6,375 bases of DNA. It comes from an uncultured Ruminococcus sp. Its GTDB lineage: Bacteria; Bacillota; Clostridia; Oscillospirales; CAG-272. The position numbers and the translations under genes are program-made. The notes under the pieces are model-generated. The model was not told where the DNA came from and did no database searches. It saw only the letters and a list, made by a program, of their open reading frames with translations. Position 1 is the stretch's first letter; each line of letters starts with the position of its first letter. This document shows positions 1 to 5,158 of this stretch, one piece after another. Location of the stretch: assembly GCA_902778205.1 (NCBI GenBank), contig CACYWX010000188.1, positions 1-6,375 of the forward strand. The letters run 5' to 3'.

Positions 1-804
1 CGGGACGTGACCGCAACTGTGGATTCCGTTCCCCTCATCGCCTCCTCCGTCGTGTCGAAGAAGCTGGCGGCCGGCGCGGAGTCTATCGTCCTCGACGTGA
101 AGTACGGCTCCGGCGCCTTCATGAAGACCCCGGAGGACGCGGAACGTCTGGCCCGGCTCATGACCGCCGTGGGAAAGGCCCACGGACGGAGGATGGCGGC
201 CCTCGTCACCTCCATGGAGTTCCCGCTGGCCCCGCAGATCGGCAATACCCTCGAGGTGGAGGAGGCGGTCCGCATCCTGCGGGGAGAGGATCCCCGGGGC
301 TACGGCATCCGTCAGGCGGCACTCTCCCTGGCCGGGGAAATGCTGTCCCTGTCCTTCGGCATTTCGTCCGGGGAAGGACGCGCCCGGGCGGAGGAGCTCC
401 TGTCGTCCGGAAAAGCCTATGAGAAATTCCGGCAGTGGATCGGGGCCCAGGGCGGGGACGTCTCCTTCATCGAGAAGAACCGCTTCCCGCGCGCCCCGCA
501 TAGGAGAACGGTCCTCTCTCCCTCGGACGGCTGGATCAACCGCACCGACACCGAGGGCATCGGACGGGCGGCCTGCCTGCTGGGAGCCGGACGCATGACC
601 AAGGAGGACACTCCGGACCTGACCGCCGGCATCGTCCTGCTCTTCGCTCCCCATGACCGAGCGGAGAAGGGTCAGCCCCTGGCAGAGCTCTATTCCTCCG
701 ATCCAGCGAAGCTGGACGAGGGGGAAGAGACCTTCCTCGCCTCCCTGACCTTCGATCCCGCCCCCGCGTCTCCCGAACCCCTCATTTACCGGATTGTCCG
801 GTGA
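1..804 (+). CDS. deoA/pdp: Pyrimidine-nucleoside (thymidine) phosphorylase, C-terminal part (5' truncated by window edge)
   Basis: This cytosolic salvage enzyme splits thymidine, deoxyuridine or uridine with phosphate into the free base and (deoxy)ribose-1-phosphate. The open frame runs into the window's left edge, so the start is missing, and 267 residues remain. The first residues read RDVTATVDS, the family's active-site segment. The first codon (CGG) aligns with the substrate-binding Arg171 of E. coli DeoA, and S16 and K20 of the visible part align with its Ser186 and Lys190. About 170 N-terminal residues are therefore missing, giving a full length near 437, normal for the family. KYGSGAFM (residues 33-40) is the conserved glycine-rich loop. 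Residues from about 165 onward, including LLGAGRMTKED and EKGQPLAELY, form the C-terminal PYNP domain. The family assignment is firm. Thymidine-only (DeoA) versus broad pyrimidine (Pdp) specificity cannot be decided. The stop lies 40 bases before the next gene on the same strand, so the two are probably co-transcribed. Confidence 0.95.
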   Translation, partial: RDVTATVDSVPLIASSVVSKKLAAGAESIVLDVKYGSGAFMKTPEDAERLARLMTAVGKAHGRRMAALVTSMEFPLAPQIGNTLEVEEAVRILRGEDPRGYGIRQAALSLAGEMLSLSFGISSGEGRARAEELLSSGKAYEKFRQWIGAQGGDVSFIEKNRFPRAPHRRTVLSPSDGWINRTDTEGIGRAACLLGAGRMTKEDTPDLTAGIVLLFAPHDRAEKGQPLAELYSSDPAKLDEGEETFLASLTFDPAPASPEPLIYRIVR

Positions 805-830
805 TGTTCTCATCCTTCCATATCCAAGCC

Positions 831-835
831 GGAGG
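831..835 (+). promoter_or_regulatory. Ribosome binding site of the PHP gene
   Basis: GGAGG lies 9 bases before the ATG at 845. The same frame is open back to a GTG at 794 that would overlap the preceding gene, but that GTG has no Shine-Dalgarno sequence. The protein's conserved part also begins only after the ATG, so this site decides the start at 845. Confidence 0.8.
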
Positions 836-844
836 CTTTATCCC

Positions 845-1888
845 ATGAAACAGTTCTTCCTTCCCGAAAGCGGCGGCGCGTTCAAGGCGAACCTCCACTG
901 CCATTCCACCGTGTCCGACGGGCGGCTCACCGTCGAGGAGATCAAGGCCCAGTACATGAAGCACGGCTATTCCATCGTGGCCTTTACCGACCATGACGTG
1001 CTCCTGAGCCATGCGGACCTGAACGAGCCCGGACGCTTTCTGGCCCTGAACGGCTACGAAATGGAGGTCAACGAGCAGGGTTTCACCGGCCTGAAATCCG
1101 GGGATCTGACCTTCGGCTCCGGAAAGACCGCCCATATGTGCCTCGTCGCCCTGGAGCCCGACAACCTGACCCAGGTCTGCTACAACAAGGACAAGTACAT
1201 CTGGGGCAACGCCAAGGCCTTCATCCCCGAGCTGAAATTCGACCGGGACGACTACGAGCGCGTCTACTCCCACGAGGGCGTTTCCGAGATGATGCGCCTG
1301 GGCCGGGAGCACGGCTTCTTCGTCACCTACAACCACCCCACCTGGTCCATGGAGTCCTGGCCGGACTATTCCGGCTACGAGAACATGCACGCCGTGGAGA
1401 TCTGGAACACCGGATGCGAGCGCATCGGCTACGACGAGTACAACTGCCACTGCTTCGACGACCTGCTGAGACAGGGAAAGCGCGTCTACGCCCTGGCCAC
1501 CGACGACAACCACAACGGCCAGCCTCTGGAATCTCCCCTGGACGACTCCTGCGGCGGCTGGGTGGTGATCCGGTGCGAGAAGCTGGAGTACCGGTGCGTG
1601 ACCGACGCCCTGCTCCGGGGATCCTTCTATGCCTCCACCGGGCCGGAGATTCATGATCTCTGGGCCGAGGACGGCGTCCTGCACGTCACCACCTCCCCCG
1701 CCCACCGCATCAACTTCATCACCGGCGCGCGCCACACCGGATCCGTGGGAGCCCACCGGAGCGAAACCGTCTGTGAGGGAGCCTTCCGCATGGATCCCGC
1801 CCGGGACGGCTACGTCCGGGTGGAGGTCATCGACCAGTACGGCGAGCGGGCCGTTTCCAATCCCGTCTGGATGGATCAGCTGAAGTAA
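845..1888 (+). CDS. PHP-domain metal-dependent hydrolase/phosphoesterase (CehA/McbA-like)
   Basis: The 347-residue protein is a probable cytosolic metallohydrolase of the polymerase-and-histidinol-phosphatase (PHP) superfamily; no signal peptide is seen. All the usual metal-ligand motifs are present. These are HxH at H18/H20 followed by D25 (SDG), H50 in FTDHD, E72 in NGYE, H97 in AHMCLV, H164 in YNHP, and the closing DxH at D221/H223. The site therefore looks intact for a trinuclear metal centre. FYASTGPEI (from residue 261) opens a C-terminal beta-rich extension of about 85 residues, as in CehA/McbA-type PHP hydrolases. The start at ATG 845 is chosen for its GGAGG. The gene follows the nucleoside phosphorylase by 40 bases with no promoter or terminator between, so an operon is likely, and a hairpin terminator follows. 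The substrate is unknown: PHP enzymes act on histidinol phosphate, nucleotides, short oligonucleotides or carbamates. A phosphomonoester linked to nucleoside salvage is only an inference from the neighbour. Confidence 0.88.
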   Translation: MKQFFLPESGGAFKANLHCHSTVSDGRLTVEEIKAQYMKHGYSIVAFTDHDVLLSHADLNEPGRFLALNGYEMEVNEQGFTGLKSGDLTFGSGKTAHMCLVALEPDNLTQVCYNKDKYIWGNAKAFIPELKFDRDDYERVYSHEGVSEMMRLGREHGFFVTYNHPTWSMESWPDYSGYENMHAVEIWNTGCERIGYDEYNCHCFDDLLRQGKRVYALATDDNHNGQPLESPLDDSCGGWVVIRCEKLEYRCVTDALLRGSFYASTGPEIHDLWAEDGVLHVTTSPAHRINFITGARHTGSVGAHRSETVCEGAFRMDPARDGYVRVEVIDQYGERAVSNPVWMDQLK

Positions 1889-1913
1889 GGCCTTATCCGG
1901 AACGATGTTTTTT

Positions 1914-1944
1914 AGGAGACGCTGTCAGAAGCGCCTCCTTTTTT
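1914..1944 (+). terminator. Rho-independent terminator after the phosphorylase-PHP unit
   Basis: The 10-bp arms AGGAGACGCT (1914-1923) and AGCGCCTCCT (1930-1939) pair at nine of ten positions, with one A.C mismatch and a 6-base loop. A run of six T follows (1939-1944). It lies 25 bases after the PHP stop and just before the tetR promoter, so it insulates the two units. Confidence 0.85.
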
Positions 1945-1955
1945 GCGTCGGGGAC

Positions 1956-1984
1956 TTGACAAAAGCCACCCGTTTGAGTATAAT
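1956..1984 (+). promoter_or_regulatory. Consensus sigma-A promoter of the tetR-CPBP operon
   Basis: TTGACA (1956-1961) and TATAAT (1979-1984) match the housekeeping consensus at all 12 positions, with a 17-bp spacer. Transcription should start near 1991, inside the palindromic operator, leaving a leader of about 33 bases. So strong a promoter for a repressor gene fits tight negative control. Confidence 0.9.
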
Positions 1985-1989
1985 CCATG

Positions 1990-2011
1990 TTATATAACGC
2001 ACGTTATAAAA
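1990..2011 (+). promoter_or_regulatory. Palindromic operator, probable TetR autoregulatory site
   Basis: The arms TATAACG (1993-1999) and CGTTATA (2002-2008) are perfect inverted repeats around a 2-base centre. The symmetry extends, with one mismatched pair, to the TT at 1990-1991 and the AA at 2010-2011. The site covers the expected transcription start and ends at the first base of the AGGAGG. Size and position are typical of operators bound by TetR-family dimers. That the regulator encoded just downstream binds here is an inference. Confidence 0.75.
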
Positions 2012-2016
2012 GGAGG
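2011..2016 (+). promoter_or_regulatory. Ribosome binding site of tetR
   Basis: A full AGGAGG lies 7 bases before the ATG at 2024. It fixes that start over an upstream TTG in the same frame at 1943, which lies ahead of the promoter and cannot be used by this transcript. Confidence 0.85.
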
Positions 2017-2023
2017 CGGGGTC

Positions 2024-2611
2024 ATGGCTCCGAAGCCCAGAGTGACGCGGGACATGATCGTGGAAGCGGCCGTTGAAGTCGTCCGGGAAGCGGGCGCGGA
2101 GGCTGTGAACGTCAGGGCCGTCGCGCGGAAGCTGAACTGCTCCACCCAGCCCGTCATGTACCAGTTCGCTTCCATGGAGGATCTGAAGAGAGCCGCCTAC
2201 GAGCGGGTTGACCGAATCCATACGGAGTTTCTGATGCGCTCCGCGGGGGAGAGGGATCCTCTTCTGGAGATCGGACTCAACTACATCCGCTTCGCCATCG
2301 AGGAGCCCCGGATGTTCCGCTTTCTCTTCCAGTCCGGGTATGTCCGGGAGGCCGGCCTGACGGAGATGATCGATTCGCCTGAGCTGGAACCGGTCCTGTC
2401 CGCCATGCAGGCCGGGCTGGAAATGGATGGGAACGGCACGAAAAAGGTGTTCCTCACCGCGGCCATGTTCGCGCACGGATACGCCAGCATCATCGCCAAC
2501 AACAACCTGCGCTTTGACGAGGACACGGTGGCCGCCGATCTGGAGCGCGCGTTCACCGGAGCCGTCATGGCCGTCAGACAGGAGGACAACAAAAATGAAG
2601 AATTTTTTTGA
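2024..2611 (+). CDS. TetR/AcrR-family transcriptional regulator
   Basis: This 195-residue protein has the usual TetR size. Residues 8-55 form the N-terminal DNA-binding domain: helix 1 is at about 9-23, and the helix-turn-helix is at about 29-48 (VNVRAVARKLNCSTQPVMYQF), followed by the SMEDLK segment that ends the domain. The remaining residues are an alpha-helical ligand/dimer domain, rich in aromatic and Met residues around 85-105 (IRFAIEEPRMFRFLF), that resembles regulators common in Clostridia. The ligand is unknown. A consensus promoter and a palindrome over the start point lie directly upstream, so autorepression is the simplest model. Its last 17 bases overlap the start of the CPBP protease gene, whose ribosome binding site lies inside this gene. 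The two should be co-expressed, and the protease is the likely regulated partner. The tail reads EEFF-stop across a T7 run. Confidence 0.92.
   Translation: MAPKPRVTRDMIVEAAVEVVREAGAEAVNVRAVARKLNCSTQPVMYQFASMEDLKRAAYERVDRIHTEFLMRSAGERDPLLEIGLNYIRFAIEEPRMFRFLFQSGYVREAGLTEMIDSPELEPVLSAMQAGLEMDGNGTKKVFLTAAMFAHGYASIIANNNLRFDEDTVAADLERAFTGAVMAVRQEDNKNEEFF
2580..2585 (+). promoter_or_regulatory. Ribosome binding site of the CPBP protease inside tetR
   Basis: AGGAGG lies 9 bases before the ATG at 2595 and within the tetR coding sequence. It sets the protease start: the frame is open further upstream, but there it encodes only an Arg/Pro/Ser-rich shadow of tetR. The layout suggests translational coupling. 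Confidence 0.85.
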
Positions 2612-3329
2612 GAAGAGCGAGATCTGGTTTGCCCTCTTCTGGATCGCCCTTTACGTGGGTTCCATGACATTTCTGCGGAATCTTGGGGATGACAGCCCGT
2701 TCATGATGGCGGGACTGATCGTGATTTCCGCCCTGATGCTTCTGTTCGTGGTCAAAAACGGGCTGACGGAGTATTACGGGCTCTCGGGATGGGCGGAGAA
2801 CAGCCGGGCCATGCTGTGGTTCATCCCGCTCTGGATCATCGCCGGCTGCAATCTGCTGAACGGCATCGGTCCGGAATACAAGGTGCCGGGGTTGATCTTC
2901 GCCGCTCTGTCCATGGCCTTCGTGGGCTTCGCAGAGGAAATGATCTTCCGGGGCTTTCTGTTCAGGGCCATGCTGAAGGACGGCAGCGTCAGAACCGCCG
3001 TGATCGTTTCCTCCCTCACCTTCGGGCTCGGCCATATCAGCAACCTCCTGTCGGGGCACGAGCTGGGGGAAACGCTTCTGCAGGTCGTCTACGCCGTGGC
3101 GGTGGGATTTGTCTATACCATGTCCTTCTACAAGAGCGGCAGTCTGCTTCCCTGTATCCTGGCACACAGCCTGACGGACGTCTTTGCCGTGCTCGGAAGG
3201 GACGGAGGATCCTTCTGGCTGAACGCGGCCGCTCATGCCGTCGTGATCGTGCTGGGGGCTGTGTACTGCGTGTACCTGACCCGCCTGAAGACGCCGGAAA
3301 TCAAAAGGCCTGAAGGGAAGAAGGAGTAA
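2595..3329 (+). CDS. CPBP-family intramembrane glutamic endopeptidase (Rce1/CAAX-like)
   Basis: This 244-residue polytopic membrane protein has about eight hydrophobic segments (roughly residues 10-27, 36-53, 72-88, 98-113, 133-150, 160-180, 184-201 and 209-229) and a basic C-terminal tail. The family's signature motifs are all present: EEMIFRG at E114, E115 and R119; FGLGH at F143 and H147; and HSLTD at H191 and D195. These supply the catalytic glutamate and the polar residues expected of an active ABI/CPBP protease. In bacteria such proteins serve bacteriocin self-immunity, peptide maturation or unknown membrane proteolysis. No bacteriocin precursor or radical-SAM/LanM gene is visible here, so the role cannot be fixed. 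It overlaps the upstream regulator by 17 bases in the +1 frame, and a bidirectional terminator follows 36 bases after its stop. Its substrate is unknown. Confidence 0.92.
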   Translation: MKNFFEKSEIWFALFWIALYVGSMTFLRNLGDDSPFMMAGLIVISALMLLFVVKNGLTEYYGLSGWAENSRAMLWFIPLWIIAGCNLLNGIGPEYKVPGLIFAALSMAFVGFAEEMIFRGFLFRAMLKDGSVRTAVIVSSLTFGLGHISNLLSGHELGETLLQVVYAVAVGFVYTMSFYKSGSLLPCILAHSLTDVFAVLGRDGGSFWLNAAAHAVVIVLGAVYCVYLTRLKTPEIKRPEGKKE

Positions 3330-3364
3330 GGCGGAGCGGAAAGGCCCGCTGCCGGACAACGTAC

Positions 3365-3399
3365 AAAAAGACAGGATACGGCGCGCATCCTGTCTTTTT
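3365..3399. terminator. Bidirectional Rho-independent terminator between convergent genes
   Basis: The arms AAAAAGACAGGAT (3365-3377) and ATCCTGTCTTTTT (3387-3399) are perfect 13-bp complements around a 9-base GC-rich loop. The A tract and T tract are mirror images, so the hairpin ends in a U run on either strand. It should stop the tetR-CPBP transcript from the left and the binding-protein transcript from the right. Confidence 0.93.
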
Positions 3400-3459
3400 C
3401 CTTTTCTCCTTCAGCCGGAGCGGAAACTCCCGCCGGACCGGCGTCGGCACGGGTCTTTG

Positions 3460-4959
3460 TCAATCCAGCGCCTTCGGCTTGTCCATGGCCTTCTCCATAG
3501 TCTTGGAGATGACCTTCCTGCTGCTTGCCCAGTAGGAGGAGAAGCTGTCCTTCTTCTGGGGCATCAGGGTTCGGAGCACGAACCAGGGGTTGCCGATGGA
3601 CTCGTTGTACAGGGACTCGAAGTTGATGAGGACGCTGTCCTTGATGAGGTCCATCATGGCGGAGGTCTCCGGGTCGCGGGAGTAGCGGGATTTCAGCGCC
3701 ATGTCGAAGTACACCGGGGTGGTGGTCCGCCAGCTCTGTGCCGCCAGGGCTTCCATCACCGCGCAGCTCATGTCGCTGTCCTTCGCATCGATGGGCACGC
3801 ACCACAGGGAAACCGCGTCCTGCACCCGGGTGCCGTAGGAGGGCTGGTTCTCATCCTGGAGCGGGTAGGGAAGGATGCCGTAGTCGCTCTCCATGTCGCC
3901 CAGACTCGAGACCACGGCGCTGAGACGGGTGGTGGCCAGCAGGGCCTTGTCCTGAGCCAGGGTGTCCTGAATGTTGGTGCCGTCGCCGGTGATGGCGTAG
4001 CAGCCTTCGTTCTCCCACATGAGCCGGTAGACCCGGGACACCAGATCCGCCATCTTTTCCTCATCCACGGCGAGAACGGGGTAGCCCTCCTCGTCCCGGG
4101 TCACCATGGACACGAGGGAGCCCTGCATGTAGCCGTCCGCGTCGTTGACGGAGGAGGTCACAAGGCCCCAGTAGTCCGTCTGATCCGCCTTGCCGTTGCC
4201 GTCCAGATCCGCGTGGACCTTCGACGTCAGGTCGTATACGTAGTCGATGGTCCAGCGGTGCTCGTTCACCACGTCGTAGAGATTCTCCACCTGCTCGTCC
4301 ACCGCCACCTTCTGGTTGAAGGCGTAGACGCACATGGCGGACAGCATGGTCCGGGCGATGTCGCCGGTGATGAAGTAGAGCTTGTTCCCGATCAGCAGCT
4401 CGCTGGAGACTGAGTGGTTCCACCAGGCCTGCTCCAGATCGATGTAGGGCAGCTTCGTGTAGTCCAGGAAGAGCCCCTCCAGGGACAGCGCCGGGATCCG
4501 GGCGGACCATCCGGCGATGACGTCGTAGGCTCCGTCCGCCGCCATGATGGAGGACCGCAGGCCGCTGACGGTGCTGTTGTAGTTCTCCCATCCGTCGCCG
4601 GCGAAGACCTCGATCTTCACGTTCAGCCGGTCGGACACCATGTTGTTCCGCTCGTAGACGGAGTCGGACACCGCCTCGCCGGTCAGCTCCTCCGCCGCGA
4701 CCTCGTTCACGGACTCCGTGTCGCCCCGGGAGTGGATCACCGTGGTGGCTCCCTTGAAGTCCAGCTCGGGCAGATTGTCGGGCACGTGGGCGCGGTCCAG
4801 CTCCGTTTCTGCCTCCGTTTCCGCGGGTGTGACCGCATCGGCCGCGGGCGTATCGGCGGCAGGGGAGGAGGGATCCGCGTTTTCTCCGCTTTCGGAGCAT
4901 GCGGCCAGGCATCCGGCGGAGAGCAGGGCGGCCAGCAGCAGGGACAGGATTCTCTTCAT
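3460..4959 (-). CDS. Extracellular substrate-binding lipoprotein of an ABC transporter (family 1-type solute-binding protein)
   Basis: This 499-residue protein starts with a lipoprotein signal, MKR followed by a hydrophobic stretch. The LAAC lipobox places lipid-modified Cys at residue 21; C17 fits less well because Ser is at its -3 position. Residues 22-60 are a Pro/Ala/Thr/Glu-rich, acidic linker. The folded domain begins near LPELDFKG, a signature of binding proteins common in gut Clostridia. It continues with YERNNMVSDRLNV, motifs around GAYDVIAGW and YLDLEQAWWN-like segments, and ends with LWCVPIDAKD. Residues 251-262 (DLDGNGKADQTD) form an EF-hand-like calcium loop often seen in these proteins. 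The likely role is capture of a sugar, oligosaccharide or similar solute at the outer face of the membrane; the ligand is not predictable. The ATG has AAGGAG 8 bases upstream. No permease or ATPase gene is adjacent, and the gene has its own promoter and terminator. Confidence 0.88.
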   Translation of the reverse strand: MKRILSLLLAALLSAGCLAACSESGENADPSSPAADTPAADAVTPAETEAETELDRAHVPDNLPELDFKGATTVIHSRGDTESVNEVAAEELTGEAVSDSVYERNNMVSDRLNVKIEVFAGDGWENYNSTVSGLRSSIMAADGAYDVIAGWSARIPALSLEGLFLDYTKLPYIDLEQAWWNHSVSSELLIGNKLYFITGDIARTMLSAMCVYAFNQKVAVDEQVENLYDVVNEHRWTIDYVYDLTSKVHADLDGNGKADQTDYWGLVTSSVNDADGYMQGSLVSMVTRDEEGYPVLAVDEEKMADLVSRVYRLMWENEGCYAITGDGTNIQDTLAQDKALLATTRLSAVVSSLGDMESDYGILPYPLQDENQPSYGTRVQDAVSLWCVPIDAKDSDMSCAVMEALAAQSWRTTTPVYFDMALKSRYSRDPETSAMMDLIKDSVLINFESLYNESIGNPWFVLRTLMPQKKDSFSSYWASSRKVISKTMEKAMDKPKALD

Positions 4960-4998
4960 GGGAGCGTCTCCTTGTTGACGGTAAAAATGGCTGATTTC

Positions 4999-5027
4999 AT
5001 TATACTTTGTTTTGGATTTATTGTCAA
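4999..5027 (-). promoter_or_regulatory. Consensus sigma-A promoter of the substrate-binding protein gene
   Basis: Read on the minus strand, TTGACA (5027-5022) and TATAAT (5004-4999) match the consensus at all 12 positions with a 17-bp AT-rich spacer. The expected start point is near 4992, with a leader of about 33 bases before the ATG at 4959. The ribosome binding site AAGGAG is at 4973-4968. Confidence 0.9.
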
Positions 5028-5090
5028 GACTCACAAAAAGCAAAAGGGACTGTTTATTTGTAAAACTTCTCTCAATTATTTAGAAAAGAC

Positions 5091-5119
5091 TTGACATCCC
5101 GCCCCCGGCGTGTTACAAT
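5091..5119 (+). promoter_or_regulatory. Sigma-A promoter with extended -10 for the aldo/keto reductase gene
   Basis: TTGACA (5091-5096), a 17-bp spacer and TACAAT (5114-5119) match the consensus at 11 of 12 positions. A TG at 5111-5112, one base before the -10 hexamer, makes it an extended -10. The stretch just upstream (about 5051-5086) is A/T-rich and could act as an UP element. The predicted leader is about 33 bases. Confidence 0.88.
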
Positions 5120-5158
5120 TTTCTTCGATGAATCCAATCCCCCGAAAAGGAGAATCCT

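Noticed and set aside
794..844. Extended N-terminus of the PHP protein from GTG 794
   Set aside because: No ribosome binding site lies before it, it overlaps the phosphorylase stop, and the 17 extra residues are not part of the conserved domain. The ATG at 845 has GGAGG.
782..1756. Long open frame on the minus strand opposite the PHP gene
   Set aside because: It encodes a Val/Gly/His-rich composition with no family motif, and it lies antisense to a gene with all PHP motifs intact. It is a by-product of strong G/C third-position bias.
1886..1895. Ten-base palindrome TAAGGCCTTA at the PHP stop codon
   Set aside because: It is too short, has no spacer and no functional context; it is expected by chance.
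2595..3329. Bacteriocin immunity locus around the CPBP protease
   Set aside because: CPBP proteins sometimes give bacteriocin immunity. I found no small double-glycine leader peptide, modification enzyme or exporter in the window, so this role is not claimed.
3431..3443. GC palindrome CGCCGG-A-CCGGCG after the binding-protein stop
   Set aside because: It is a short self-complementary run with almost no loop and no T tract. The perfect hairpin at 3365-3399 explains termination.
3457..4413. Long open frame on the plus strand opposite the binding-protein gene
   Set aside because: Its His/Val/Gly-rich composition is unlike any known fold. The minus-strand frame has a signal peptide, RBS and promoter.
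4960..5043. Upstream extension of the binding protein by 28 residues
   Set aside because: It would place polar residues ahead of the lipoprotein signal and would start upstream of the predicted transcript.
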